NCBI RefSeq assembly: GCF_025961835.1
Contig: NZ_JAOQOK010000001.1
Location: forward strand, 1,116,001 to 1,180,000
Length of the DNA stretch: 64,000 bases
Source of the DNA: Sphingobium sp. B2D3C
GTDB lineage: Bacteria; Pseudomonadota; Alphaproteobacteria; Sphingomonadales; Sphingomonadaceae
Direction: 5' to 3'
Below the pieces are notes generated by a model. The model saw nothing but the letters and a program-made list of their open reading frames with translations, searched no databases and was not told where the DNA came from. The position numbers were made by a program, and so were the translations under genes. Positions 52,908 through 62,262 of the stretch are shown piece after piece. Each line of letters opens with the position of its first letter. Within the stretch, counting starts at the first letter, position 1.

Positions 52908-53782
52908 TGGATCGCGCCTGGGAATAGGACGACCGTGGTGAAGGCGTCGATCGCGTGCGAACTGTCCGCGCTGAGGCGAACACGGTCCGCAGCATCGCCA
53001 CTCGGCACGAGACGCAGGCTCTGGTCGTCGTGCAGATCGCGCAATGCCGCGCTCAGCAGCGGGGACAGGCGTCCGACAGGGGGCGCATGGCCGATCCGCT
53101 GACATGCCTGGACGAACAACCGGCCGCGATCGAGATAGGGCATGCGGCGGGCGACCAAGGCGACGAAGTCGCTGGCCGGCAATATTGAGCCACGCTCGAT
53201 CCCGGAACGTTCGATCTCACGTAGAATGCGCGAGGCGGGCGAGGGGTAATCGGGTGCGGACCGGTCTGACGGCATCGGGAGGCCCAGGCCGAGAAAGGCG
53301 AGCCAGCGGCGCCATGCCACGGCCTTCGTCGAATTCATTTCCTTGCCGGTCAGCCCGGCATTGGCCTTGTCGGCAAACTCCTCACGGCCAGCCTGGTAGA
53401 TCCATTCGAGACCGTTCTTGCGATCGCTCTCGGCGACCATCCACGCAAAACCCTCGAGCAGCGCGGCATCGCCGTCGCCCGTGTCGAGCGCGATCAGGCG
53501 GTCGTGGACCAGATCGGCGAATTGCGGAAAAGTCTCCGGCAGCGAAACGGCAAGACTGACCTGGTCGCGTGCGGAGTCGACCAGCGCCAGGCTGAGCGCG
53601 GCGTTATGCGCGTCCGACGCGAGCGTCGCCTTGGCCTTCACCTCCGCGCCGTCGCGCTCGAACCCGGGATTGAGCAGCGCTTCATAGGTAGCCCGCGGCG
53701 AGGATCCGCCCAAGGCAAACAGGCCGGCGACAAGCGACCAGACGCGTTCCGGTGTGCCTTGAGGGCTGGAGAGCAGAGTCAC
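52904..53782 (-). CDS. dpdG: DpdG-like protein
   Basis: A 292-residue protein matching DpdG by length, position (between dpdF and dpdH) and character: RVWSLVAGLFALGGSSPRAT, DYPSPASRILREIERSGIER and ADRVRLSADSSHAIDAF. It has no catalytic motif that I can name. It is joined to both neighbours by four-base overlaps, giving the conserved run dpdF-dpdG-dpdH. Confidence 0.7.
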   Translation of the reverse strand: MTLLSSPQGTPERVWSLVAGLFALGGSSPRATYEALLNPGFERDGAEVKAKATLASDAHNAALSLALVDSARDQVSLAVSLPETFPQFADLVHDRLIALDTGDGDAALLEGFAWMVAESDRKNGLEWIYQAGREEFADKANAGLTGKEMNSTKAVAWRRWLAFLGLGLPMPSDRSAPDYPSPASRILREIERSGIERGSILPASDFVALVARRMPYLDRGRLFVQACQRIGHAPPVGRLSPLLSAALRDLHDDQSLRLVPSGDAADRVRLSADSSHAIDAFTTVVLFPGAIQ

Positions 53783-56262
53783 GCGCCGTCCTCGATCTCG
53801 GCGAGAGCGGCAAGTTGGTTTTCCGCATAGGGTGCATAGCGCGAGATGGTCTGGTCGAGCCGCCGTCCGCGAACCACACGATCTGGTCGAGAAATGATAA
53901 GGAGCGGAGAGCTGGAGCGCGCCCTAAAGTCACGGGCACGATCGATCAGCGCCTCTGCAAGGAAAGCGTCGTCTGGCAATACAATAGCAGTTGGCACATC
54001 CGCCAATTGATTTTCCCCCGTCCACTCCCGCTCGTCGATCACGAGTCCCAGTCGTGTCGCTGAATTCAGCATAAGCTGGGCAGCCTGTCTCGCCAATCCG
54101 TGCGGCAGGACAATTTGATCCACACCGGCTGCGGTAAGGCACTTGATTAGATCGGGAAAACCGCCCTCGAAATGCGGATCACTCGGCGCCACGAGCAGGG
54201 TTTCCGCGGGGAGCGCCGTGCGACAGGCAGGCCGCGTTCGCCAGCGCTGTTCCAGACCGGCCGCGATCAGGTGGCTGGGCGGGGACATGCCCGCTTTTCG
54301 GCAATAGGGGCAGCGGCCGCACGCCGGAGCGTAGGTCCGTGGCTCGATGATTTCGAACGCCGTCCGCGTGACGCAGGCCTTCGCCGGATGGCGCATGAGT
54401 TTCACGAAGGCGTCGAGATCCGCCTTGACGTCGGCCAGTTCGCCGTCTCGCACGGCAGCGACCGCTTGCCACAGCGCGTCGTCGACACCCACCAGCGCAC
54501 GAGCATCGAGGATTTCCACCGTCCAAGCGAACTCGGGTTGGTCGCCCTCCACTGGCATCGACAGGACGCGCAGAATTCCGGCGCGCTGCATGAGCGTTAG
54601 CAAGGTCATATTCCAGCCGCGGTTCCAGTCGCCGGCGCGCGGCCTTAGGCCTTCGCGAAACGCATCGAGATCGATCGTCATCTGCAGATGCTCGCCGACA
54701 TAGCGTTTGCCAGTCGCCGCGCTAAGCAGGCCCGCCCACCGCTGCTCGGCAAGATCGCGCGTCAACCAGCCCGAGGTTGCCAGACCATAGGCCTGTTTCA
54801 CATCGCTGTCGCTGGGTCCATCGACGAACAGGCATGCCGCCAGTCCCTGGCCATTGTCCCGCGAGGCGCGCCCGATCTCCTGATACCAGCGTGCCGGGCC
54901 CTCGGGCAGGCAGGCATGAATGACCGAGCGCACGTCAGGCTTGTCGATACCCATGCCAAATGCCGAGGTTGCAACGACGATATCGATTTGATCGGCGGCC
55001 CAGGCATCGACGATCCGACGCCGGTCGCGCGGCCCCGTGTCGCCGGTAAACAATTCGAGCCGATCGAAGCCATGGTCAGCATCGGCGAGGCGCGCGTGCA
55101 ATGCGGCGGCGTCGGCAATCTGCGTCGTATAGACGATGACCGGCCGGGGAGCCCGGTCAAGGAGATAATCGAGCGCCGCGTGCCGCTGGCTTTCCCAGAC
55201 ATAGTGAGAGACGACGATATCATGCTCGTAGCGCGGGAGACGCGCGTCGATCTCAAGCCATTCGCCGTCCAGACGCCACGCGCTGCGCAGGACGGTTCGG
55301 GCGCTCTCGGGCAAGGTCGCCGATAACAGCACGGCGCGGATCGCCGGATTGGCCCGGCGAAGCCGACCAAGCAGCGCCGGCAAGCGCTGGAAATCAGGCC
55401 GGAAGCCCCGGCCCCAGCTCTCGATGATATGAGCTTCGTCCACAAAGACATGCGTCAGACGGGCCTCGAGGCCAAACTCGGCCGAATGCGGTAGCGCCGC
55501 TTCCATGAGGTGGTCGAGCAACGCCGGGTTCAGTGCCTTTTCTGGCGACAGCAGGACAAGCGGGATTTCGCCCCGGCGAAAGCCGTTGATGATCGCTTCC
55601 GATTCCGCGAACGGCGTGTCGCCGGTGAGCGCCTTGCTCGCTTCCAACCCGCGCATGCCCGACAAAGTGCGCTCATGATCGAGCGCAAGGGCGACGGTCG
55701 GGGTGATCACGATCGCGCACGCGCCTGGCTGCGTTTCGCGCTCGAAATTGGCGGCGATCTGGAACAACAGGCTCTTGCCCGACCCCGTCGGCATGCTGAC
55801 CATGAGACCCGACCCAGGCGGTTGGGTGAGCAGCGCGCGGGTTGCGGCTTTTTGCGCGATCGTTCGATATCGCTCATGCTGGCTCAACCGCAGCAATACA
55901 CCGTCCGGTGACGCCGGCTCATAGGCATGACGCGGGATCGAATCGAACCGCAGGGCGGCGGTCAGCCCATCGAGGCCGGGCTGGTCGTCTTCATCGACGA
56001 TGCGCAGCGCGGTATCGGAGTTGGTGCGGGCGAGCCCGAAACGCCCGAGCAAGGCATACTCGTCCAGAGTCAGGTCCAGCGGCAACGCGTCAAGGTCGAT
56101 GCGCCCGCCCTTGAGACGGATCAGCGACCGTATCAGCGCCATGCGATCTGCAGGGGTGCGCGCGACAACAAGCCCCGTCAGGCACCGTGCGATGGAGCGC
56201 GCGACCCAAGTTGCGTCCCCATTCGCGCTTTCCGTAGCGCCAATGTCAGCGACTGATGCCAA
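53779..56262 (-). CDS. dpdF: DpdF, RecQ-like helicase
   Basis: An 827-residue superfamily 2 helicase with RecQ-like motifs: SMPTGSGKSLLFQIA (Walker A, near 156-170), VFVDEAHIIESWGRGFRPDF, VLLSATLPESA, and ATSAFGMGIDKPDVRSVIH in the second RecA domain, followed by the RWYQEIGRASRDN segment. A zinc ribbon CGRCPYCRKAG is near residue 655. About 130 residues precede the helicase core. It is the first gene of the leftward Dpd operon. It should translocate or unwind DNA during discrimination or destruction of unmodified DNA. Confidence 0.82.
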   Translation of the reverse strand: MASVADIGATESANGDATWVARSIARCLTGLVVARTPADRMALIRSLIRLKGGRIDLDALPLDLTLDEYALLGRFGLARTNSDTALRIVDEDDQPGLDGLTAALRFDSIPRHAYEPASPDGVLLRLSQHERYRTIAQKAATRALLTQPPGSGLMVSMPTGSGKSLLFQIAANFERETQPGACAIVITPTVALALDHERTLSGMRGLEASKALTGDTPFAESEAIINGFRRGEIPLVLLSPEKALNPALLDHLMEAALPHSAEFGLEARLTHVFVDEAHIIESWGRGFRPDFQRLPALLGRLRRANPAIRAVLLSATLPESARTVLRSAWRLDGEWLEIDARLPRYEHDIVVSHYVWESQRHAALDYLLDRAPRPVIVYTTQIADAAALHARLADADHGFDRLELFTGDTGPRDRRRIVDAWAADQIDIVVATSAFGMGIDKPDVRSVIHACLPEGPARWYQEIGRASRDNGQGLAACLFVDGPSDSDVKQAYGLATSGWLTRDLAEQRWAGLLSAATGKRYVGEHLQMTIDLDAFREGLRPRAGDWNRGWNMTLLTLMQRAGILRVLSMPVEGDQPEFAWTVEILDARALVGVDDALWQAVAAVRDGELADVKADLDAFVKLMRHPAKACVTRTAFEIIEPRTYAPACGRCPYCRKAGMSPPSHLIAAGLEQRWRTRPACRTALPAETLLVAPSDPHFEGGFPDLIKCLTAAGVDQIVLPHGLARQAAQLMLNSATRLGLVIDEREWTGENQLADVPTAIVLPDDAFLAEALIDRARDFRARSSSPLLIISRPDRVVRGRRLDQTISRYAPYAENQLAALAEIEDGA

Positions 56263-56369
56263 CGCGATTCGCCTCCCCCGTATCTATGAGACTGTAAATG
56301 CTGCTTTGTCGCTAAGAGAAACGCTGTGGCTGACCGGGTTTTTCAGTGTGGCTGCCAGTATGCGTGCGG

Positions 56370-56655
56370 TCAGATCGTTTCCATGCGGACGTTGAGCAGG
56401 TCGTTTGTGAACGAGCGCACGATCAGAGCTCCGAACTTGCCGATTAGCCCATCAGGAACCTCATAGGCGCTGGCATAGCTGGCGATGTGGTGGAGCGCGA
56501 CCGCCTGCTTCTTGATCTTCACCTGCCCCCCCGCCAAAGGTACCGCGCGTGACCGGGTGATATGCGCGCTTGATGTTCTGCCCTTCGCCGCGATCTCGGT
56601 TGAAGGCGTTATTCATTGGAGTGGTCGCCACGTTCACCTTGTCGTGCGAAGCCAT
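56370..56655 (-). pseudogene. Small gene broken by a G7 run
   Basis: From ATG 56655 the frame reads MASHDKVNVATTPMNNAFNR, then GTFGGG at a run of seven Gs (56526-56532, C on the plus strand), after which it drifts into Ala/Pro-rich nonsense. Removing one G gives a continuous and much more protein-like tail (VKIKKQAVALHHIASYASAY, then GLIGKFGALIVRSFTNDLL) ending at a stop at 56370, about 94 residues in all. This could be a decayed gene, a slippage-controlled gene or a sequencing error. I do not recognise the family. Confidence 0.5.
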
Positions 56656-56673
56656 TAGGTTTTTCTGCTGCAC

Positions 56674-57145
56674 TATTTTTTAGGCTATCTTGCCCATGAA
56701 TGCGATGATCCCCTCACTTGTCCGAAATTTGTAGTCATTTTTCGGACAAAGACCAGCCAGCCCGATGCGCGGAAGGACTCGAACCGCCCTGTCCATTCAC
56801 GTCCAGCCTTTACCACGATTCCAGATCTTGCTATTAATGCCCATGGCGACTTCGCAAGTCCATGATTTGACTGCGAAATCAATCGCTTAGGTTGCCCCGC
56901 AGAAAGCTCTTCTGGGCACCATTTTTCTGACACCCCCAAGTAGCGATGATTTCGCTCTTCCCACGCTGGGGAAGGGGTTTGGCGGCTGTGTCTTTTCCTC
57001 TTGTAGCCTGCCCTCTGGCGTCGCGCGAAATTTCTCGGTCGCGAGCCCATACATGCGCGCATCCGATCATCGAAGAGATGATCGCACACCGAAAAGCTGT
57101 GTCGGGAGATGAAGGGCTTTTCCAAGCCTGCCCAGCCGGGAAGGC
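56674..57145. other. Lower-GC junction region between the element and tRNA-Glu
   Basis: No convincing gene. The stretch is more AT-rich than either side, with short fragments such as a leftward open frame of low quality (56685-57125). This is where an attachment-site junction and decayed integrase remnants would be expected, but no integrase motif is visible. Confidence 0.35.
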
Positions 57146-57220
57146 TGGTGACCCCTACGGGAATCGAACCCGTGTTTCAGCCGTGAGAGGGCCGCGTCCT
57201 GACCGCTAGACGAAGGGGCC
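57146..57220 (-). tRNA. tRNA-Glu (anticodon CUC)
   Basis: The minus strand folds as a tRNA. The 5' acceptor GGCCCCT pairs with AGGGGTC, the D-arm is CTAGCGGTCAGG, and the anticodon loop CTCTCAC gives CUC. The T-arm is ACGGGTTCGATTCCCGT, with an encoded CCA at the 3' end (57146-57148). The 3' end faces left, toward the putative ICE. tRNA 3' ends are classic ICE integration sites. Confidence 0.93.
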
Positions 57221-57297
57221 ACTGAGCGAGCGATGTGCATCGCTGCCGTGAGAGGGCGCCTTTACGGGGATGGTCTGGCGCGGTCAAGGCCATTTGC

Positions 57298-59046
57298 TCA
57301 GGCGATGGCAAGATCCTCGATATGCAGCTCCGCGGCGGGGCGGGGCCCCCAGTCGTCGATCTTTGCGCGACCGGCGAGCCAGAAGCGCGTGCCGGCGCGG
57401 GAGGAGAGCAGCATCTGCCCAAGTTCTGTCTCTGCCTGACGAAAAGCCATGGCCTTGAGCGAGCGGCCGTCCTCGCCCGCCACGATGGCGCGGACATGGC
57501 TCGTCCCGACGATATCGGCGCGCACGACGCGCACCGGCCCCAGCGCGACACGGGGTGCGGGCCAGCCATTGCCGAAGGGGCCGGCCTGCTCCATCGACTG
57601 GATCAGCTCCGGCGTCAGTCCGGCCGGCGCTACCAGCAGGTCGATGAGGAGGGCGCGGGCGGTGGTGGCGCGGGCGACATCCTCGCGCAGCCGCTCTTCC
57701 AGAAACTCCGCCAGCGCGGTCACATGCTCGCGGCGAACGGTAAGCCCGGCCGCCATGGCATGCCCGCCGCCTGCCACCAGCAGGCCGTGGTCCTTGGCGG
57801 CCAGAATGGCGGCACCTAGATCGACACCGGTAATCGAGCGTCCCGAGCCCTTGCCGATGCCGTCCTCGTCAATGGCGATGACGATGGCCGGGCGGGTGAT
57901 CTTTTCCTTGAGGCGCCCGGCCACGATGCCGATTACGCCCGGATGCCACAGATCGCCGGCGATCACGGCGACGGAGCGCTCGCCCAGCTCTGCGAGAAGG
58001 GCTTCGGCTTCCTCCTGCACGGTCGCCTCGATCGCACGCCGCTCCTGATTGAGCTGATCGAGCTCTGCGGCGAGCATAGCAGCCTCGTCGGGGTCGGCAG
58101 TGGTGAGCAGGCGGACGCCCAGATCCGAGCGGCCCACACGCCCGCCGGCATTGATGCGGGGTCCCAGGGCAAAGCCGAGGTCCGAGCATTGTGGAGCACG
58201 CTCCAGCCGGCTCGCAGAAAGCAGGGCGTTGAGGCCGATATTGCCGCGCCGCGCCATCGTCTTGAGCCCTTGGGCGACAAAGGCGCGGTTGAGGCCCCGG
58301 ATGGGCGCCACATCTGCGACGGTGCCCAGCGCGACCAGATCGAGCAGATCCAGCAAGCGCGGTTCCGGGCGGGCGGCGAACCAGCCCCGCGCGCGCAAGG
58401 TGCGGACCAGCGCGGCACCGAGCAGGAAGGCGACGCCGACCGCGGCGAGATGGCCATGACCGGCGGCCTCATCGGCCTCATCGAGCCGATTGGGGTTAAC
58501 CAGCGCAAGGGCAGGGGGGAGCGAGGCGGCGCATTTGTGGTGATCGACGACGATGACATCCAGCCCCACGGAGCGTGCGGCCTCCAGCGCGGCAAAGGCC
58601 TGGGCGCCGCAATCGACCGTGACGACCAGGCTGGCACCGCTGCGTGCAAGCGCTACCAGCGCCTCACCGGATGGGCCATAGCCCTCCATCAGTCGGTCGG
58701 GGATGTAAACGCCTGCAGCGAGCCCGAGCTCGCGCAGCAGCCGCACGAGCAGTGCTGCGCTCGTCGCGCCGTCCACGTCATAGTCGCCGAAGATGGTGAC
58801 CGATTCTCGGTCGATGACGGCCGCGGCGAGCCGCTCGGCGGCGCGATCCATATCCTGGAAGATGGACGGATCGGGGAGGAAGCTGCGGATGGTCGGCGCC
58901 CGTTCGCGCTCCAGGCTGTCATGCGTGCACCCCCGCGCGCGCAGCAGATCGTCCACGAGATTGCCGCCGCTGCCGCAGGGCTCAGGTCCGCGCCAACGCC
59001 AGGCACGGCCGGTGAGCGATCGATCGATATCCAGAGCAAAGCGCAT
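57298..59046 (-). CDS. recJ: RecJ single-stranded-DNA-specific exonuclease
   Basis: A 582-residue RecJ. The DHH-family motifs are present: SVTIFGDYDVDGATSAALLV (motif I, near residue 80), DCGAQA, the DHH itself in VIVVDHHKCAA and LGPRINAGGRVG further on, followed by the OB-fold C-terminus. It degrades single strands 5' to 3' in recombination and repair. It lies just outside the putative element, on the chromosomal side of tRNA-Glu, and points toward it. Confidence 0.95.
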   Translation of the reverse strand: MRFALDIDRSLTGRAWRWRGPEPCGSGGNLVDDLLRARGCTHDSLERERAPTIRSFLPDPSIFQDMDRAAERLAAAVIDRESVTIFGDYDVDGATSAALLVRLLRELGLAAGVYIPDRLMEGYGPSGEALVALARSGASLVVTVDCGAQAFAALEAARSVGLDVIVVDHHKCAASLPPALALVNPNRLDEADEAAGHGHLAAVGVAFLLGAALVRTLRARGWFAARPEPRLLDLLDLVALGTVADVAPIRGLNRAFVAQGLKTMARRGNIGLNALLSASRLERAPQCSDLGFALGPRINAGGRVGRSDLGVRLLTTADPDEAAMLAAELDQLNQERRAIEATVQEEAEALLAELGERSVAVIAGDLWHPGVIGIVAGRLKEKITRPAIVIAIDEDGIGKGSGRSITGVDLGAAILAAKDHGLLVAGGGHAMAAGLTVRREHVTALAEFLEERLREDVARATTARALLIDLLVAPAGLTPELIQSMEQAGPFGNGWPAPRVALGPVRVVRADIVGTSHVRAIVAGEDGRSLKAMAFRQAETELGQMLLSSRAGTRFWLAGRAKIDDWGPRPAAELHIEDLAIA

Positions 59047-59185
59047 GGCGGCACCTTAGCCGAGCTTGTGGGGGAAAGGATAGGAGCGTCGTGATAGGGG
59101 TGGGGTTAGCCTTCGCCGCTCGTGCTGGGTAGGGTCTGAGGTGCGCCTCAGGCGTACCGAAGAGCCGTATCGAAGCATCGTCAAT

Positions 59186-59235
59186 CCTTCGATACGCCGC
59201 TTCGACAGGCGTAGCAGCTACTCAGGACGAACGGA
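59186..59235. repeat. Interspersed sphingomonad-type repeat (CCTTCGA...CAGGACGAACGGA)
   Basis: CCTTCGATACG, CTTCGACAGGC and CTCAGGACGAACGGA are close to a short repeat dispersed through many sphingomonad genomes, where it usually reads CCTTCGACAGGCTCAGGACG followed by AACGGA. Here the unit is split by extra bases (CGTAGCAGCTA). It sits in the 298-base gap before the ABC gene pair; nothing else is evident in that gap. Confidence 0.55.
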
Positions 59236-59344
59236 GATATCGTCCGAGATGTCGTCATTTTGCGCACGGGATGTTTCGGGCGGAACGGCGTTTATCCGCA
59301 CGCCGCTCTTTGCAAGTCCCGGCCGATGGAGTAGCTGCGCTATC

Positions 59345-60292
59345 ATGACGGCAATCCTCTCGCTCCGCGGCGTCACCAAGCAATATGCCAGCGGTCACAA
59401 GGCGCTCGGCAGCGTCGATCTCGATGTGGAGGAGGGCGAGATCTTCGCGCTTCTCGGGCCGAATGGCGCTGGCAAGACCACGCTCATATCCATCATCTGC
59501 GGCATCGTACGCGCCAGTGGCGGGACTGTGCATGTCGGCGGGCACGATATCGTGCGGGATTATCGCCAGACGCGCGCTACCATCGGCCTGGTGCCGCAGG
59601 AACTCTCGACCGATCAGTTCGAACGCGTGATCGATACGGTGCGCTTCAGCCGTGGCCTGTTCGGCAAGCCGCGCGACGATGCCTATATCGAGAAGGTGCT
59701 GCGCGACCTGACGCTTTGGGACAAGCGCCACGCCAAGCTGCAGGAGCTTTCCGGCGGCATGAAGCGGCGGGTCATGATCGCCAAGGCACTCGCCCATGAG
59801 CCGCGCCTGCTGTTTCTGGATGAGCCGACTGCCGGCGTCGACGTGGAACTGCGCCGCGACATGTGGGCGCTGGTCCGCCAGCTGCGGGACAATGGCGCGA
59901 CGATCATCCTCACGACCCATTATATCGAGGAAGCCGAGGACATGGCCGATCGCGTGGGCGTCATCACCGGCGGCGAGCTGATTCTGGTGGAAGACAAGGC
60001 CCGGCTGATGAAGAAGCTGGGCAAGAAGACGCTGCGGATCACGCTCAATGAGCCGATGTCGGCTGTGCCTGCTGCCCTGTCTGACTGGCGCGTGACTCTG
60101 GAGAGCGACGGCGCCGAGCTTGAATATGTGTTCGACAGCCAGGCCGAGCGCACCGGGATCTCGGCGCTGCTCGGCCAGCTGAGCGCCCTTGGCATCGGCT
60201 ACAAGGACCTCAACACCAAGGAAAGCTCGCTGGAGGACATTTTCGTGGATCTTGTCCACAAGCCTGCGGCCCGGTCGGAGCAGGCGGCATGA
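59345..60292 (+). CDS. ABC-2 type exporter, ATP-binding subunit
   Basis: A 315-residue ATPase of the DrrA/YadG-like group: Walker [14 protein letters not shown] (near residues 39-51), signature [15 protein letters not shown], Walker [13 protein letters not shown] and switch His in [17 protein letters not shown]-terminal extension of about 80 residues is typical of this class. I start at ATG 59345; the longer upstream frame covers the repeat and is not protein-like. It overlaps the permease gene (ATGA). Substrate unknown. Confidence 0.88.
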   Translation: MTAILSLRGVTKQYASGHKALGSVDLDVEEGEIFALLGPNGAGKTTLISIICGIVRASGGTVHVGGHDIVRDYRQTRATIGLVPQELSTDQFERVIDTVRFSRGLFGKPRDDAYIEKVLRDLTLWDKRHAKLQELSGGMKRRVMIAKALAHEPRLLFLDEPTAGVDVELRRDMWALVRQLRDNGATIILTTHYIEEAEDMADRVGVITGGELILVEDKARLMKKLGKKTLRITLNEPMSAVPAALSDWRVTLESDGAELEYVFDSQAERTGISALLGQLSALGIGYKDLNTKESSLEDIFVDLVHKPAARSEQAA

Positions 60293-61059
60293 GCGGCATT
60301 AACATCCACGCGATCCGCGCGATCTATCTGTTCGAACTGCACCGCTTCCAGCGCACGCTGATGACGGGGCTGGTCGTTCCGGCGTTGACCACCACGCTCT
60401 ATTTCGTGGTGTTCGGCAGCGCCATCGGGTCGCGGATGACGGAGGTCGACGGGATTCCCTATGGCGCATTCATCGTGCCGGGCCTCATCATGCTGTCGAT
60501 GTTCACCGAGAGCATCTTCAACGCCAGCTTCGGCATCTACATGCCCAAATATAGCGGCACGATCTACGAGCTGCTCTCCGCGCCCATTTCCGCGCTGGAG
60601 ACGATCATCGCCTATGTGGGCGCGGCGGCGACCAAGTCGATGATCATCGGGCTGGTGATTCTCGCGACGGCGCATCTGTTCGTCGATCTGCCCATCGCGC
60701 ACCCTGCGGCGATGCTCCTGTTCATGATGGTGATCGCGATCAGCTTTTGCCTGTTCGGGTTCATCCTGGGCATCTGGGCGCAGAGTTTCGAGCAGTTGCA
60801 GGTCATCCCGCTGATCGTCGTCATGCCGATGACCTTTCTGGGCGGCGCGTTCTACTCGATCCATATGCTGCCCGAGCCCTGGCGGACGATCACCATGTTC
60901 AATCCGGTCGTCTATCTGATCAGCGGCTTCCGCTGGACCTTCTTCGGGAAGGGCGATGTCGCGATGGGCGTCTCCGTGGCATTCGTCAGCGCGATGCTGG
61001 TCATCTGCCTCGCGGTGATCGCCTGGATGTTCAAGACCGGATATCGCCTCAAGAAGTAG
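60289..61059 (+). CDS. ABC-2 type exporter, permease subunit
   Basis: A 256-residue membrane protein with six hydrophobic segments and the ABC-2 family pattern ([54 protein letters not shown]). It forms the membrane channel for the upstream ATPase. The stop is followed by a bidirectional hairpin that also serves the convergent glpX gene. Confidence 0.88.
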   Translation: MSGINIHAIRAIYLFELHRFQRTLMTGLVVPALTTTLYFVVFGSAIGSRMTEVDGIPYGAFIVPGLIMLSMFTESIFNASFGIYMPKYSGTIYELLSAPISALETIIAYVGAAATKSMIIGLVILATAHLFVDLPIAHPAAMLLFMMVIAISFCLFGFILGIWAQSFEQLQVIPLIVVMPMTFLGGAFYSIHMLPEPWRTITMFNPVVYLISGFRWTFFGKGDVAMGVSVAFVSAMLVICLAVIAWMFKTGYRLKK

Positions 61060-61084
61060 AGCGAACGGGCGTCAAATACCAAAA

Positions 61085-61113
61085 CGCCCGCCATGCGCGA
61101 ACGCAGGCGGGCG
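61085..61113. terminator. Rho-independent terminator between the ABC permease gene and glpX
   Basis: CGCCCGCC (61085-61092) pairs with GGCGGGCG (61106-61113), with an inner TGCG/CGCA stem and a CGAA tetraloop. Four A's at 61081-61084 make a T-run on the minus strand, so it suits glpX best and may stop both convergent units. Confidence 0.75.
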
Positions 61114-61138
61114 GTTCAGTCTCTGAATACTCGGTGCG

Positions 61139-62128
61139 TCAGTCGCGGGCGCGATGCTCACCCTTGACCCAGCGCACCGTGCCCGACGAGGCCCGCATCA
61201 CGACGCTGTTCGTGGTCATTTTGCCGCCGCGCAGGAGCTTGACACCCTCGAGCAGCGAACCATCGGTGACGCCGGTTGCAGCGAAGATGCAGTCGCCCTT
61301 GGCGAGGTCTTCCAGCTTGTAGATGCGGTCGAGGTCGGTGATGCCCCACTTGCGGGCGCGGGCCTTCTCGTCCTCGTTCCGGAACAGGAGCTTGCCGTTG
61401 AACTGGCCACCGACGCAGCGCAGGGCCGCACAGGCCAGCACGCCCTCGGGCGCACCGCCAGAGCCCATGTACATGTCGATGGTGGTGTCCGGGTCCGTCG
61501 TCGCGATCACGCCGGCCACGTCGCCGTCACCGATCAGCACCACGCCACAACCGATGCCGCGCAGTTCGGCAATCAGCTTCTCATGGCGGGGGCGATCCAG
61601 CACGCACACGATGATCTCGGAGGGCTTCACGCCCTTGGCCTTGGCCACCGCCTCGACATTCTCCGTGGCGCTCTTGCGCATGTCGATGATGTCCGGCGGA
61701 TAGCCGGGGCCAACCGCCAGCTTCTCCATGTACACGTCCGGCGCGTTGAGCAGATTGCCTTCCTCGGCCGCAGCGAGAACCGCAAGCGCATTGGGGCCGG
61801 CCTTGGCGGTGATGGTCGTGCCTTCCAGCGGATCGAGCGCGATGTCGATCTTGGGGCCACGGCCCGGCGCGCCGCCGACCTTCTCGCCGATGTACAGCAT
61901 GGGGGCTTCGTCGCGCTCACCTTCGCCGATCACCACCGTGCCATCCATGTACAGGCCATCGAAGGCTTTGCGCATCGCCTCAACGGCAGCAGCGTCCGCG
62001 GCCTTCTCGTCGCCGCGCCCCACGAGCTTGGACGCGGCGATCGCGGCGGCCTCGGTGACGCGCACCATCTCAAGAACAAGTACCCGATCGAGTACGGAAC
62101 TGGCTTCGACGGTATTCGACTTCCCCAT
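61139..62128 (-). CDS. glpX: Class II fructose-1,6-bisphosphatase
   Basis: A 329-residue GlpX-type phosphatase for gluconeogenesis. Family motifs are VVIGEGERDEAPML (metal/substrate site), DIALDPLEGTTITA, IGDGDVAGVI and MGSGGAPEGVLAC. I start at ATG 62128 (MGKSNTVEAS) rather than at the codon 18 residues upstream. It is the typical sphingomonad neighbour of hom and recJ, marking this side of the window as core chromosome. Confidence 0.95.
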   Translation of the reverse strand: MGKSNTVEASSVLDRVLVLEMVRVTEAAAIAASKLVGRGDEKAADAAAVEAMRKAFDGLYMDGTVVIGEGERDEAPMLYIGEKVGGAPGRGPKIDIALDPLEGTTITAKAGPNALAVLAAAEEGNLLNAPDVYMEKLAVGPGYPPDIIDMRKSATENVEAVAKAKGVKPSEIIVCVLDRPRHEKLIAELRGIGCGVVLIGDGDVAGVIATTDPDTTIDMYMGSGGAPEGVLACAALRCVGGQFNGKLLFRNEDEKARARKWGITDLDRIYKLEDLAKGDCIFAATGVTDGSLLEGVKLLRGGKMTTNSVVMRASSGTVRWVKGEHRARD

Positions 62129-62262
62129 CCTGCGGCATCCTTTGCTGAATTGATGGGACGCGATAGGCGAGGATTGTTGCAATGTCGATAATGAGCCAGC
62201 GTCTTACCGGTGCGGCCGGGCGCATATCGCATCCCGGCCTGTAAGCGCGGGGTCGCCGCCTC

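Noticed and set aside
56770..56800. GGACTCGAACC-like tRNA T-arm fragment as a second attachment repeat
   Set aside because: The flanking bases do not match the tRNA-Glu 3' end, so it is not a credible direct repeat.
56685..57125. 146-codon minus-strand frame at the element/tRNA junction, considered as an integrase remnant
   Set aside because: No Arg-His-Arg-Tyr recombinase motifs or other known domain are visible; kept only as a junction note.
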